From Corynebacterium pollutisoli (GTDB lineage: Bacteria; Actinomycetota; Actinomycetes; Mycobacteriales; Mycobacteriaceae), in NCBI RefSeq assembly GCF_900177745.1, contig NZ_FXAR01000002.1:248001-312000 (forward strand): a stretch of DNA of 64,000 bases, read 5' to 3'. The position numbers and the translations under genes were made by a program. The notes under the pieces are model-generated. The model did no database searches. It saw only the letters and a program-made list of their open reading frames with translations, and had not been told where the DNA came from. Below, piece by piece: positions 52,766 to 61,857 of this stretch; the stretch's first letter is position 1; every line of letters begins with the position of its first letter.

Positions 52766-53724
52766 TGGCGGGCATGGACCAGCTCGCCGAACTGCGCGCC
52801 CGGCGCATCATCGCCCAGGGCCTGCACACCCCCGGACGCAGTGCCGCGGAGGCCGCCCGGTGGATGCTCGGCGTCCAGGGCCAGAAGTACGGTGACGGCA
52901 TCCGGGCCCTGTCCCTGCGGGGGCCGCGTGACGACGCCGCGGTGCTCGCCGCCGTCGACAAGCACGAGGTCGTGCGGGCCTGGCCGATGCGCGGCACCCT
53001 GCATTTCCTGCCTGCGGAAGACGCCCGCTGGATGATGCGGCTGTGCGGCCCCCGGGTGGCACGTGCGCAGATGCAGCGGCGAGTGGGCCTGGGGATCACG
53101 GAACCGCAGGTGGAGGCCGCCCGGGAGGCGCTGCATTCCGCCCTCCGGGAACGGCCGCTCACCCGGCCGGAGATGTACGAGGTGTTCGCGGCGGCGGGCG
53201 TGGATCCCACCGAGCAGCGCGGCCCGCACCTCGCGCGCGCCTTCGGGGGAGAGGGCGATGTGGTCCAGGGCCCGCGGCAGGGGGCCGTCGAGACGTTCGT
53301 GCACGTGGACACCCTGCCCGTCGCGCAGCGGGAGCTGGCGGGGGAGGAGGCCCTGGCGGAGCTGGGGACCCGCTACCTTCATTCACACGGGCCGGCGTCG
53401 GTGAAGGATCTCGTGTGGTGGGCCGGGATCACGGTCGCCCAGGCGAAGAAGGCGGTGGCGCTGGCACGGGACGTCGTTGCATTCGGGGACGGATTCGGCG
53501 ACGGGTACTGGATGGGGGAGTGGCAGCGGGACGTCGACAAGCGGGAACTGGAGGAGGCGCTGGCGACGACCTACGAGCTGCCCGCCTTCGACGAGATCCT
53601 GCTCGGCTACGGTGAGAAATCACTCATCCTGCCTGATGAGCTGCGCCCGCAGGTACTGACCAAGAACGGCCTGAGCTGGCCTTTCCTCATGGTCGACGGT
53701 GTGATCACGGGGCGGGCGGCGTGA
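52765..53724 (+). CDS. HTH_42 (AlkZ/YcaQ-like) DNA glycosylase-type protein, short at the C-terminus
   Basis: A 319-residue protein of the winged-helix family that includes the interstrand-crosslink glycosylases AlkZ and YcaQ. The QxQ pair typical of AlkZ catalysis is visible as LGVQGQKYGDG near residue 38. The family usually runs to 350-400 residues with a C-terminal strand after LVDGRVVG-type sequence; here it stops at MVDGVITGRAA, and the next gene starts within the last codons. It is translationally coupled to hrtA by TAATG. A repair role is likely but activity is uncertain given the short end. Confidence 0.75.
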   Translation: MAGMDQLAELRARRIIAQGLHTPGRSAAEAARWMLGVQGQKYGDGIRALSLRGPRDDAAVLAAVDKHEVVRAWPMRGTLHFLPAEDARWMMRLCGPRVARAQMQRRVGLGITEPQVEAAREALHSALRERPLTRPEMYEVFAAAGVDPTEQRGPHLARAFGGEGDVVQGPRQGAVETFVHVDTLPVAQRELAGEEALAELGTRYLHSHGPASVKDLVWWAGITVAQAKKAVALARDVVAFGDGFGDGYWMGEWQRDVDKRELEEALATTYELPAFDEILLGYGEKSLILPDELRPQVLTKNGLSWPFLMVDGVITGRAA

Positions 53725-54434
53725 GCTACACCTGGATGCGGCAGTACAGCCCCGAGCACATCGCCGTGCTGGTGACCGGGATCGTGGCGTGCGGGATCCT
53801 CGTGGTCGCGGCGCGCCGGGTGCGTGGGGCCCCGTGGCTGACCGTCGCCCGGCAGGTGACGGGCTGGGTGCTCATGGTGCTGGCGGGGGCGTGGCTGGTG
53901 TTCACGCTGTGGCCCGGCAACCTGCACGTCACCGAGGCGCTGCCCTTCCACCTGTGCGACTGGCTGCGGTACATCCTCGCGTACGGTCTCATCACCGGCG
54001 ATGAGCGGGCCCTGGCGATCACCTATTATTGGGGGATCCTGCTGAATCCGCAGGCGATCATCACCCCGTACCTGCCCTACGTGCACCACCCGGCGTGGGT
54101 GCAGTTCGCCGGCTACTGGTTCTTCCACATGGTGGCGCTTATCGTGCCGATCGTCATGGTCGCCGGGTTCGGGTGGCGGCCCACGTGGCGGGACTTCCGC
54201 TTCGTCGCGGCCGTCTCGCCCGGCTGGATGGCGGTGGCGGGCCTGGCCAACAGGATCACCGGCGGCAACTACGGCTTCTTCGCCCACAAACCACCGACCC
54301 CCTCCATCATTGATATCTTCCATCGTGTGGGATGGAAACGGACCTACTGGATTCTCGAGGTCATCCTCATCGCGATCGTGTGGACGGGGGTGATGACGTG
54401 GCCCCTTACAGCCCGGAGCACTGGGCCGCGCTGA
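53721..54434 (+). CDS. TIGR02206 (YwaF-like) membrane protein, copy 1
   Basis: A 237-residue protein with about six helices, GTG start overlapping the preceding gene by 4 nt. Family landmarks are LPFHLCDWLRYILAYGLIT, ITYYWGILLNPQAIITP, and GGNYGFFAHKPP. The following gene encodes a second member that begins inside its 3' end. Function of the family is unknown. Confidence 0.85.
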   Translation: MSYTWMRQYSPEHIAVLVTGIVACGILVVAARRVRGAPWLTVARQVTGWVLMVLAGAWLVFTLWPGNLHVTEALPFHLCDWLRYILAYGLITGDERALAITYYWGILLNPQAIITPYLPYVHHPAWVQFAGYWFFHMVALIVPIVMVAGFGWRPTWRDFRFVAAVSPGWMAVAGLANRITGGNYGFFAHKPPTPSIIDIFHRVGWKRTYWILEVILIAIVWTGVMTWPLTARSTGPR

Positions 54435-55075
54435 TGGTCATCGCGGTGGCCACGCCGCTGCTCGTGCGCGCCGTCCGCGGCCGCGACGTCGACCGCTGGA
54501 TCACGGTCGCCGGCTGGGTGATGCTCGCGGTCTCCGTGTGGTGGATGGGATGGGACATGCGTCCCGCCGTCTTCGACGTCCAGCGCTCCCTGCCGCTGCA
54601 CCTGTCGGACATGGCCCGGCTGACGATGTCGCTCGCGCTCATCACCCGGAAGTGGTGGTGGGTCGCCCCGACCTACTACTGGGGCCTGACCCTCAACGTG
54701 CAGTCCCTGCTCACCCCGGACCTCAGCTACTTCGTGGACCCCCGCCTCGAGTACCTCATGTACTGGCTCCTCCACGCGGCGGTCTTCATCGCGCCGAACG
54801 TCCTGGTGTGGGGGAGAGGCATGCGCCCGACCTGGACGTGGTACCAGGTGACGTGGGTCTTCTCGCTGGCGTGGATGGCGGTGACCATGCTCATCAACGT
54901 GGTCACCGGCTCCAACTACGGCTACCTCAACGCGCACCCCCCGGGGCGCTCGCTTCTCGACGCCATGGGCCCCTGGCCCACCTACCTCGGCGTCGGCTGC
55001 GGCATCCTCGCCGTCACCTGGGCGGGCATGACCTGGCCCTGGGAGAGGCTCCGCAGGCGCCGGTCAACCCCGTAG
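54398..55075 (+). CDS. TIGR02206 (YwaF-like) membrane protein, copy 2
   Basis: A 225-residue relative of the preceding protein, with LPLHLSDMARLTMSLALIT, PTYYWGLTLNVQSLLTPD and GSNYGYLNAHPPG. I chose GTG 54398, which gives the V-A-P-Y-S-P-E-H start matching the other copy's YSPEH. That overlaps copy 1 by 37 nt. The pair is a tandem duplication; the two may act together. Confidence 0.82.
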   Translation: MAPYSPEHWAALMVIAVATPLLVRAVRGRDVDRWITVAGWVMLAVSVWWMGWDMRPAVFDVQRSLPLHLSDMARLTMSLALITRKWWWVAPTYYWGLTLNVQSLLTPDLSYFVDPRLEYLMYWLLHAAVFIAPNVLVWGRGMRPTWTWYQVTWVFSLAWMAVTMLINVVTGSNYGYLNAHPPGRSLLDAMGPWPTYLGVGCGILAVTWAGMTWPWERLRRRRSTP

Positions 55076-55094
55076 CTGCCCCGGACATGGCGAA

Positions 55095-55135
55095 GCGCCG
55101 GGAGAGGAGCGCGACACTACCTTGTCTCCCGGCGC
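55095..55135. terminator. Hairpin between convergent genes
   Basis: Arms GCGCCGGGAGA (55095-55105) and TCTCCCGGCGC (55125-55135), perfect over 11 bp with a 19-nt loop, lie between the plus gene ending at 55075 and the minus gene ending at 55155. No T tract. Confidence 0.6.
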
Positions 55136-55154
55136 TGCACCGGACTGTGGGGGC

Positions 55155-55424
55155 CTACTTGTTCCAGTTGGCGTAGGTGGTGTTCACCTTCTCGACGAGG
55201 GTGAGCACGTCGTAGGACGCGACCAGCTCATCGTTCTGGTTGAACAGCTGCGCATCCCAGCACACCTCGCCGTACTTGTCGGTGACGCGCGGGGTGATGC
55301 GCTTGGCGGTCAGCTCGATGCGGACGGAGTCGTCGTAGGTGACCGGGGTGATGAAGCGCAGGTTCTCCAGGCCGTAGTTGGCCAGGACCGGGCCCGGGGC
55401 GGGCTCGACGAGCAGCTGGGTCAT
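55155..55424 (-). CDS. Short MaoC/hot-dog protein homologous to the C-terminus of PaaZ
   Basis: An 89-residue protein ([48 protein letters not shown]) that matches only the last part of the PaaZ ring-cleavage enzyme. It lacks the aldehyde dehydrogenase domain and the hydratase active-site Asp/His region. AGGAG sits 7 nt before ATG 55424, so it is probably translated. It is divergent from a PaaR-like TetR gene with an operator between them. It could be a relic of a lost phenylacetate cluster or a small hot-dog protein with a new role. Confidence 0.7.
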   Translation of the reverse strand: MTQLLVEPAPGPVLANYGLENLRFITPVTYDDSVRIELTAKRITPRVTDKYGEVCWDAQLFNQNDELVASYDVLTLVEKVNTTYANWNK

Positions 55425-55498
55425 GCGGAACTCCTGGGGTGGTGGCAGTATGTGTGTCGTTGCAGTTCAGGGGCCTGTTCGGAGGCCCCTGGTGCAGA

Positions 55499-55522
55499 AA
55501 TACCGCCCGATCGGTCGGTATT
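55499..55522. promoter_or_regulatory. TetR-type operator (PaaR-like)
   Basis: A 24-bp near-perfect palindrome with outer arms AATACCG / CGGTATT and inner CCGATCGG, one mismatched pair. It resembles the ACCG-N-CG-N-CGGT type site reported for PaaR in C. glutamicum. It lies between the PaaZ-fragment gene and the tetR gene. Confidence 0.7.
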
Positions 55523-55634
55523 GAGCGGCCAGTGTACGTGATCGGAGTCACTTTGTGGGCGGAACCTCAGTGCGGGTTCCCCTGTTGGTGTCACGTACAC
55601 TTCCGCAGCAGCACGTACGTGAAGGAGACAGGAA

Positions 55635-56240
55635 ATGCCGTCGAGCACCACCGCCGGCCGGGGTCGGCCCGGTTACGCCCGTGAGGACGTCATCCGGATC
55701 GCGGTCGAGGAGTTCAACGCCCGCGGCTACGAGGCGACCTCCATGGGCGCCCTCGCCGAGCGCCTCGGGTTGAGTAAGTCCGCGATCTACCACCACATCG
55801 CCTCGAAGGAGGAGATCCTCGTCGAGGCGACGGGCAAGGCGCTCGAGGAGCTCAGGGCCGTCGTCGACGGGGCGCTGGAGGCCTCGGATGATCCGGTGGA
55901 GCAGTTGCGCCTGCTCATCGCCGGCACCACCCGCGTCCTGTGTGAGTACCCCGCCTACGTCCGCCTGCTCCTGCGGCTGCGGGGCAACACCGACGTCGAG
56001 CTGGCCATCATGGAGCGCCGCCGGGGAATCACCCGGGCGCTCGTCGACGTGGTGGAGCGCGCTCAGGCGGAGGGGTCCCTGCGCACCGACCTCGAGGCCG
56101 GCGTCGTCGCCCGCCTCATTTTCGGCATGATCAACTCGATCGTGGAGTGGTACAAGCCGGAGGGACAGTACGCCCCGGCCGACCTGGCGGCCATCACTCC
56201 GGAGATGGTGTTCACCGGGATTGTGCGGTCGCGGTCATAA
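55635..56240 (+). CDS. TetR family regulator, PaaR-like
   Basis: A 201-residue regulator with the TetR helix-turn-helix GYEATSMGALAERLGLSKSAIYHHIASKEEIL at about 33-66, which is highly typical of the PaaR group, and a C-terminal ligand domain ending with FGMINSIVEWYKPEG. ATG 55635 is preceded by AAGGAG. PaaR represses phenylacetate genes until phenylacetyl-CoA binds; here the only paa-like gene nearby is the PaaZ fragment. Confidence 0.87.
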   Translation: MPSSTTAGRGRPGYAREDVIRIAVEEFNARGYEATSMGALAERLGLSKSAIYHHIASKEEILVEATGKALEELRAVVDGALEASDDPVEQLRLLIAGTTRVLCEYPAYVRLLLRLRGNTDVELAIMERRRGITRALVDVVERAQAEGSLRTDLEAGVVARLIFGMINSIVEWYKPEGQYAPADLAAITPEMVFTGIVRSRS

Positions 56241-56267
56241 CCGGGGTCGGGTAAGGGGGTATGTGAG

Positions 56268-56300
56268 GGTGCAGGTCTGTGACCTGCACCTTTTTGTTTT
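56268..56300 (+). terminator. Intrinsic terminator of the tetR gene
   Basis: Perfect 10-bp stem GGTGCAGGTC / GACCTGCACC (56268-56277 and 56281-56290), 3-nt loop, then TTTTTGTTTT. It lies 27 nt after the tetR stop. Confidence 0.95.
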
Positions 56301-56361
56301 CCGGGGGTAGGGACGTGCAGGAATGTGTGTCAGGGGCACTAAACCCCCGGTCAAGGCAGCA

Positions 56362-56393
56362 GGCCGCGCCACCGTCCCCACGGTGGCGCGGCC
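56362..56393 (-). terminator. Strong hairpin downstream of nnr
   Basis: Perfect 14-bp GC stem (56362-56375 with 56380-56393) and a CCCC loop, 11 nt after the nnr stop. There is no T run on the minus strand; the plus side has TTCGTCGTT. Confidence 0.75.
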
Positions 56394-56404
56394 TTCGTCG
56401 TTGC

Positions 56405-57922
56405 TTATCGACGCCCCGTGAACCGCGCCGTCGCCTGCGGGATCGCCTCCGCGATCCGGGAGGCGGAGGTGGGGGCGGGGCCGTCGGGGGTCCGGGCGGA
56501 CAGCCACGCGGCGAGGCCGTGGATGCTCACCGCCTCGCGGATCCCCATGAGCCCGCAGCGGGCGAGCCAGGCCCCGACCAGGCCGGAGAGCACGTCCCCG
56601 GAGCCGGGGGTGGCGGCCCAGGAGGACCCGGCGTCGATGGTGCACAGGTGGTCGGCGAAGCCCATCACCGTGCGGCGCCCCTTGAGCAGCACCGCGCAGT
56701 TGAGCTCCCCGGACAGGGCACGGACCGCACCGAGCGGGTCGGAGCTGACGTCGGGCAGCCCGCCGACCGCCTCGGCGAGGCGACGGAACTCCCCGCGGTG
56801 CGGGGTGAGCAGTGCGTCACCCTCCCGGGTGCGCAGCGCGGTCCGCAGCTCGGGGGAGCGGGCGAGGAGGGTGACGGCGTCGGCGTCGATGAGCAGGGTC
56901 TCGGGGCGGGCGAGCAGCTCGGCGAGCTCCGCGTGGGCGGCGTCGTCCGTGCCGCGGCCGGGGCCGACGACCCACGCCTGGACCCGGCCGGTGCCGGCGA
57001 CGGAATCTGAGATGACCACCTCCGGCACCGCGCGGACGACGTCGCGGCCCAGCGGGCCGACGTAGCGGACCATCGAACTGGTGGCGCGGACCGCGCCGAG
57101 GGTGGTGAGCAGTGACGCGCCGGGGTAGGTCTCCGAACCCGCGCACACCCCGACGACCCCGCCGGAGTACTTGTCGTCCTCCACACCGGGCTCGAGCGAC
57201 TCCTCGGAGGTGACGCTGATGAGCGGGATGAGCGGCGCCGGCCAGGAGCGCCGCGGTTCGAGCACGCGGTACACCATGGTGGGTCGGGAGGTCCTGAGCA
57301 GCTCGCGGCTGAGCATGCCGCCCTCGTGACCGATGTCGGCGAGCAGCACCTCCCCGCACAGGGGGCTCACCGCGTGCGCCAGACGCAGGCCACCGAAGGT
57401 GACGGTGACATCGGCGGTGACGTGGTGCTCGGCGGCGATGCCCGTGTCGGCGTCGATGCCGGAGGGCACGTCGACCGCCAGCACCGGTGCCTGCGCCTCG
57501 CCCAGCCAGTCACCCAGCTCCGGGGTGAGGCCGCCGGAACCGCCGATCCCCAGGACACCGTCGACGATGAGGTCGGCGAGGTCGGGCTCCGGCAGCTCCT
57601 CGAGGACGTCACCGCCGGCCGCGACGAAAGCGTCGCGCGCACGCTCGTGGACCCGGCCCTCCCGGCCGAGCAGCACCGCCCGGACATCGTGGGTGGCGGC
57701 GAGGGAGGCCCCGGCGTACAGGGCGTCACCGCCGTTGCCCCCCGCGCCGACGAGCAGTAGCACATACGGGTGCTCCTGCCCGGCGAGGAGGGACTCCGCG
57801 GCAACCGCCACGGCATGGGCGGCCCGACGCATGAGCTGATCGGGCTCCGACTGGGCGTCGAGAAGCACCTGTTCGGAGGCGCGGATGGTGGACACCGGGT
57901 AGGCGGCACTGGCCAGGATCAT
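56405..57922 (-). CDS. nnr: Bifunctional NAD(P)H-hydrate epimerase / ADP-dependent NAD(P)H-hydrate dehydratase
   Basis: A 505-residue repair enzyme that converts damaged NADHX/NADPHX back to NADH/NADPH. The N-terminal half is the YjeF epimerase (GAGGNGGDALYAG near residue 62, DVPSGIDADTG). The C-terminal half is the dehydratase (DKYSGGVVGVCAGSETYPGAS, LTPHRGEFRRL, TPGSGDVLSGLVGAW). ATG 57922 lies 7 nt after the minus-strand -10 TACCCT. The frame is open further upstream only in the nei gene. Confidence 0.95.
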   Translation of the reverse strand: MILASAAYPVSTIRASEQVLLDAQSEPDQLMRRAAHAVAVAAESLLAGQEHPYVLLLVGAGGNGGDALYAGASLAATHDVRAVLLGREGRVHERARDAFVAAGGDVLEELPEPDLADLIVDGVLGIGGSGGLTPELGDWLGEAQAPVLAVDVPSGIDADTGIAAEHHVTADVTVTFGGLRLAHAVSPLCGEVLLADIGHEGGMLSRELLRTSRPTMVYRVLEPRRSWPAPLIPLISVTSEESLEPGVEDDKYSGGVVGVCAGSETYPGASLLTTLGAVRATSSMVRYVGPLGRDVVRAVPEVVISDSVAGTGRVQAWVVGPGRGTDDAAHAELAELLARPETLLIDADAVTLLARSPELRTALRTREGDALLTPHRGEFRRLAEAVGGLPDVSSDPLGAVRALSGELNCAVLLKGRRTVMGFADHLCTIDAGSSWAATPGSGDVLSGLVGAWLARCGLMGIREAVSIHGLAAWLSARTPDGPAPTSASRIAEAIPQATARFTGRR

Positions 57923-57936
57923 GCCCCCCAGGGTAG

Positions 57937-58746
57937 TCACCCCTGGCAGACGGGACACCAGAACAGATTGCGACCTTCCATCACCCGGTGACTGACGGGC
58001 GCGCCGCACACGTAGCAGGGCAGACCCGCGCGGCGGTAGACATAGACCTCGCCGCCGTGGTCGTCCTTCCGGGGTTCGCGCGCCATCGCCTCCGGGGTGT
58101 GCTCGGGGCGGACCGTGTCGATGCGCCCCGACTCCACCCCCTCCGCCATGAGCCCCACGAGATCGGCCCAGATACTGTCGAACTCATTGCGCTGCAGCTG
58201 CGTGCCCGGCAGGAACGGCGAGATACCCAGGCGGAAGAGGGTCTCCGCGCGGTAGATGTTGCCCACCCCGGCGAAGAGTTTCTGGTCCATGAGCTGGGAA
58301 CCGATGCTCCGGCGGGAGCGGTGCACGCGCGGCCACAGGGCGTCCGGGTCGGCGTCCTCGCGGATCGGGTCCTCGCCGGACTTCGCACGGATGGCGGCGT
58401 ACTCCTCGTCGGTGATGAGCCGGCACCACTGCGGCCCCCGCAGGTGGGCGGCGTGCACCCCGTCGCTGATGCGCAGCCGGATCTGACCCGCCTGCTCCGC
58501 CGCCGGCTCGAACTTGAGCTGCCCGATGAGCCCCAGGTGGATGTACACGATGTGCTCCGGGTGCGGCGTGTCGAAGTCCACGAACAGATGCTTGCCGACG
58601 GCCTCCGCGCGGGCGATCCGCGCGCCGTCGAGCAGCGCCGCCTCCGCGGAGAACCGGCCCTGCGGGGAACTGACCTCCAGCGGACCCGCGGTGAAGCCGG
58701 CGTTGAGCTCGCGGGCGAGACGGTGGATGACGTGACCTTCAGGCAT
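57937..58746 (-). CDS. Fpg/Nei family DNA glycosylase
   Basis: A 269-residue bifunctional DNA glycosylase/AP lyase for oxidised bases. The start PEGH gives the catalytic Pro2 and Glu3 once Met is removed. KHLFVDF carries the lysine contact, AGVGNIYRAE is the H2TH motif, and the zinc finger is C-x2-C-x16-C-x2-C at the C-terminus (CYVCGAPVSHRV...FWCPVC). The PEG-H rather than PELP start places it with Nei/endonuclease VIII-type enzymes. Confidence 0.93.
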   Translation of the reverse strand: MPEGHVIHRLARELNAGFTAGPLEVSSPQGRFSAEAALLDGARIARAEAVGKHLFVDFDTPHPEHIVYIHLGLIGQLKFEPAAEQAGQIRLRISDGVHAAHLRGPQWCRLITDEEYAAIRAKSGEDPIREDADPDALWPRVHRSRRSIGSQLMDQKLFAGVGNIYRAETLFRLGISPFLPGTQLQRNEFDSIWADLVGLMAEGVESGRIDTVRPEHTPEAMAREPRKDDHGGEVYVYRRAGLPCYVCGAPVSHRVMEGRNLFWCPVCQG

Positions 58747-58785
58747 GCGCCACAGTGTAGTCAGTGCAGGTGACAGGGCATGAAG

Positions 58786-58803
58786 AGTGCGCAGCTGCGC
58801 ACT
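58786..58803. repeat. Dispersed palindrome AGTGCGCAGCTGCGCACT, copy 3
   Basis: Perfect 18-bp palindrome in the divergent gap between the nei-type gene and the DUF1846 gene, identical to copy 1 at 43124. Confidence 0.75.
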
Positions 58804-58879
58804 GCGTGACCGTCGCCGGTGCGGTTTAGCGGTAGAGTCAGTGCAGTCAGATCCATCACCACGCAGGGGACTCACACGC

Positions 58880-60373
58880 ATGCCGCAGAAGATCGGATTC
58901 GATCGCGAACGTTACATCGAGATGCAGTCGGAGCACATCAACGCCCGCCGCTCGGAGATCGGCGGCAAGCTCTACCTCGAGATGGGCGGCAAACTCTTCG
59001 ACGACATGCACGCCTCCCGCGTCCTCCCCGGATTCACCCCCGACAACAAGATCGCGATGCTCGAACGCATCAAGGGTGACCTGGAGATCATCGTCTGCCT
59101 CAACGCCAAGGACCTCGAGCGACAGAAGGTCCGCGCCGACCTGGGCATCCCCTACGAGGAGGATGCGCTGCGACTCATCGACATCTTCCGCGAGCGGGGC
59201 TTCCTCGTGGAGAACGTCGTCATGACCCAGCTGACCGACGACAACCCCATCGCCCACGCCTTCATGGACCGCCTCCAGCGCCTCGGGCTCAAGGTCCACC
59301 GCCACCGCGTCATCCCCGGCTACCCCACGGACACCCGCCGCATCGTCTCCGAGGAGGGCTTCGGCGTCAACGACTACGTCGAGACCAGCCGGGACCTCAT
59401 CGTCGTCACCGCGCCGGGCCCCGGCTCCGGCAAGCTGGCCACCTGCCTGTCGCAGGTCTACCACGAGTACCAGCGCGGGGTGAAGGCCGGTTACGCCAAG
59501 TTCGAGACGTTCCCCATCTGGAACCTGCCGCTCGAGCACCCCGTCAACCTCGCCTACGAGGCCGCCACCGCCGACCTCGACGACATCAACGTCATTGACC
59601 CCTTCCACCTCTCCGCCTACGGCAAGCAGGTGACCAGCTACAACCGCGACGTCGAGGTGTTCCCCCTCCTGCGCACCCTCCTGGAGACCCTGGCGGGGGA
59701 GAGTCCGTACCAGTCGCCGACCGACATGGGCGTCAACATGGTCGGCCACTGCATCTCCGACGACGAGGTGTGCCGCGAGGCCTCCCGCCAGGAGATCGTC
59801 CGCCGCTACTACAAGGCGCTCGTCGACGAACGCCGCGACGACCTCGACGACGTCGTCTCCTCCCGCATCGGCATGGTCATGTCCAAGGCGCGCACCACGG
59901 TGGAGGACCGCCGCGTCGTCGCCCCCGCCCTCGAGGTTGCCGCGCAGACCGGCGAACCCGGCTCCGCCATGGAACTCGCCGACGGCACCATCATCACCGG
60001 CAAGACCACCCCGCTGCTGGGCTGCTCCGCCGGCATGCTGCTCAACGCCCTCAAGCACCTGGCCGGCATCGACCGCGAGAAGCACCTGCTGTCCCCGGAG
60101 TCCATCGAGCCGATCCAGACCCTCAAGACCGAGCACCTCGGCTCCCGCAACCCCCGCCTGCACACCGACGAGGTCCTCATCGCCCTGTCCGTCTCCGCCG
60201 CCGGCAGCGACGAGGCGCGCCGGGCACTGGCCGAACTGAAGAACCTCCACGGCTGCGAGGCCCACACCACGACCATCCTCGGATCGGTGGACGAGGGCAT
60301 CTTCCGCAACCTCGGCGTGCTGGTCACCTCCGAGCCGGAGTACTGGCGCAAGTCGCTGTACCGGAAGAGGTAG
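58880..60373 (+). CDS. DUF1846 family protein (UPF0371)
   Basis: A 497-residue cytoplasmic protein with the family pattern: start [40 protein letters not shown], and [19 protein letters not shown], a P-loop-like segment near residue 180. ATG 58880 is preceded by CAGGGGAC. Members are conserved in Firmicutes and Actinobacteria. The biochemical role is not known to me. TAGAGT at 58833-58838 may be its -10. Confidence 0.88.
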   Translation: MPQKIGFDRERYIEMQSEHINARRSEIGGKLYLEMGGKLFDDMHASRVLPGFTPDNKIAMLERIKGDLEIIVCLNAKDLERQKVRADLGIPYEEDALRLIDIFRERGFLVENVVMTQLTDDNPIAHAFMDRLQRLGLKVHRHRVIPGYPTDTRRIVSEEGFGVNDYVETSRDLIVVTAPGPGSGKLATCLSQVYHEYQRGVKAGYAKFETFPIWNLPLEHPVNLAYEAATADLDDINVIDPFHLSAYGKQVTSYNRDVEVFPLLRTLLETLAGESPYQSPTDMGVNMVGHCISDDEVCREASRQEIVRRYYKALVDERRDDLDDVVSSRIGMVMSKARTTVEDRRVVAPALEVAAQTGEPGSAMELADGTIITGKTTPLLGCSAGMLLNALKHLAGIDREKHLLSPESIEPIQTLKTEHLGSRNPRLHTDEVLIALSVSAAGSDEARRALAELKNLHGCEAHTTTILGSVDEGIFRNLGVLVTSEPEYWRKSLYRKR

Positions 60374-60402
60374 GGCCCGGGCCACGGGATAGAATCAGCC
60401 CC

Positions 60403-61308
60403 GTGGCCATCAGCAAAATCCTCCTGTACTACCGCTTCACTCCGATCAGTGACCCCAAGGCGGTGATGCTGTGGCAGCGCGACCTGTGTGAGTCGCTGGG
60501 TCTGCGCGGCCGCATCCTCATCTCGGAGCACGGGATCAACGGCACCGTCGGCGGTGACATCGACGCGTGCAAGCGCTACATCCGCAAGACGCGGGACTAC
60601 CCGGGCTTCCGCGACATGGAGTTCAAGTGGTCCGAGGGTGGGGCGGAGGACTTCCCGAAGCTGAGCGTGAAGGTCCGCGACGAGATCGTGGCGTTCAACG
60701 CGGCGGGGGAGATCAAGGTCGACGAGGACGGCATCATCGGCGGCGGTGTGCATCTCCGGCCCGAGGAGGTCAACTCCCTGGTGGAGGAACGCGGGGACGA
60801 CGTCGTCTTCTTCGACGGTCGCAACGCGATGGAGGCGCAGATCGGCAGGTTCCGTGATGCGGTGGTCCCGGACGTCACCACCACACACGATTTCATCGGG
60901 GAGCTGGAGTCCGGCAAATATGACTGGATGAAGGATAAACCGGTGGTCACGTACTGCACCGGCGGCGTGCGTTGCGAGATCCTCTCATCCCTCATGCTCA
61001 ACCGCGGGTTCCGGGAGGTGTACCAGATCGACGGCGGCATCGTCCGCTACGGCGAAAAGTACGGAAACGACGGCCTGTGGGAGGGCTCGCTCTACGTCTT
61101 CGACAAACGCATGCACATGGAGTTCGGCGAGGACTACGCCGAGCTCGGCCACTGCATCCACTGCGGGGAGCACACGAACAACTTCATCAACTGCCTCAAC
61201 GAGGACACCTGTCGCCGCCAGGCACTGGTGTGTGAATCATGTGCGGCGCAGCCCGCGACCGCGCACTGCGGCCGTCCGGACTGCGCCGAGGTGGCGGCCG
61301 GCGCCTAG
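60403..61308 (+). CDS. trhO: tRNA uridine(34) hydroxylase, rhodanese-like (TrhO/UPF0176)
   Basis: A 301-residue enzyme for 5-hydroxyuridine at tRNA position 34. The rhodanese domain has the catalytic cysteine in [10 protein letters not shown], and the C-terminus has a cysteine-rich zinc-like segment ([11 protein letters not shown]...[13 protein letters not shown]). GTG 60403 lies 7 nt after the -10 TAGAAT (60390-60395), a leaderless arrangement. Its TAG stop shares CTAG with the convergent gene at 61305. Confidence 0.92.
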   Translation: MAISKILLYYRFTPISDPKAVMLWQRDLCESLGLRGRILISEHGINGTVGGDIDACKRYIRKTRDYPGFRDMEFKWSEGGAEDFPKLSVKVRDEIVAFNAAGEIKVDEDGIIGGGVHLRPEEVNSLVEERGDDVVFFDGRNAMEAQIGRFRDAVVPDVTTTHDFIGELESGKYDWMKDKPVVTYCTGGVRCEILSSLMLNRGFREVYQIDGGIVRYGEKYGNDGLWEGSLYVFDKRMHMEFGEDYAELGHCIHCGEHTNNFINCLNEDTCRRQALVCESCAAQPATAHCGRPDCAEVAAGA

Positions 61309-61835
61309 TTGTTCAGCGCGATGATGAGGATCTGCCACGTCTGCAGCATCCACATCATGGCGAAGGGGATGAGCACCCAGAAGATGCCCATCCACGGGCG
61401 CCAGCGGGTGTAGTTGTTGAGCTTGCGCACCATGATGACGGCGCAGCCGATGACACCGCCCATGGCGAAGATGCTGGTGACGATGGGCCACCAGATCTGC
61501 GCGGAGCGGGTGCACAGCCAGGCGGCCTCGCCGGCGTCGCACAGCGGTCCGCCCATGAGGCGGGTGACCAGGGCCAGGAGGAAGCCGCCGCCGGCGGTCA
61601 GGGCGATGGTGCCGAACAGCCAGGCGAGGGCCTGACGGGTGGAGCGGCGGTTGCGCTCGGCCTGGATGACGGGGTCGGTGGAGGAGGCGAGCTCCTCGGC
61701 GGAGCGGGGTGACGGGGGCTGCCGGTTGGCGAAGTCCGCGTCCTGGGTGAGATCGTTCTCCGGGTGGTCCAGGAAGTTCCGCCAGTTCGGGCGACCGGGA
61801 TCCTCCCGTGGGGTGTCGTTCTCCGGATGATTCAT
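61305..61835 (-). CDS. Hypothetical membrane protein
   Basis: A 176-residue protein: a polar Pro/Asp-rich N-terminus (1-65, with the repeat HPEND at 3-7 and 24-28) and three membrane helices (about 70-90, 113-135, 148-170). The loop between helices 1 and 2 has two cysteines ([10 protein letters not shown]). I do not recognise the family, though such proteins are common in corynebacteria. It converges with trhO. Confidence 0.7.
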   Translation of the reverse strand: MNHPENDTPREDPGRPNWRNFLDHPENDLTQDADFANRQPPSPRSAEELASSTDPVIQAERNRRSTRQALAWLFGTIALTAGGGFLLALVTRLMGGPLCDAGEAAWLCTRSAQIWWPIVTSIFAMGGVIGCAVIMVRKLNNYTRWRPWMGIFWVLIPFAMMWMLQTWQILIIALNN

Positions 61836-61857
61836 GCCCTCAACCTTAGACCCCGCG

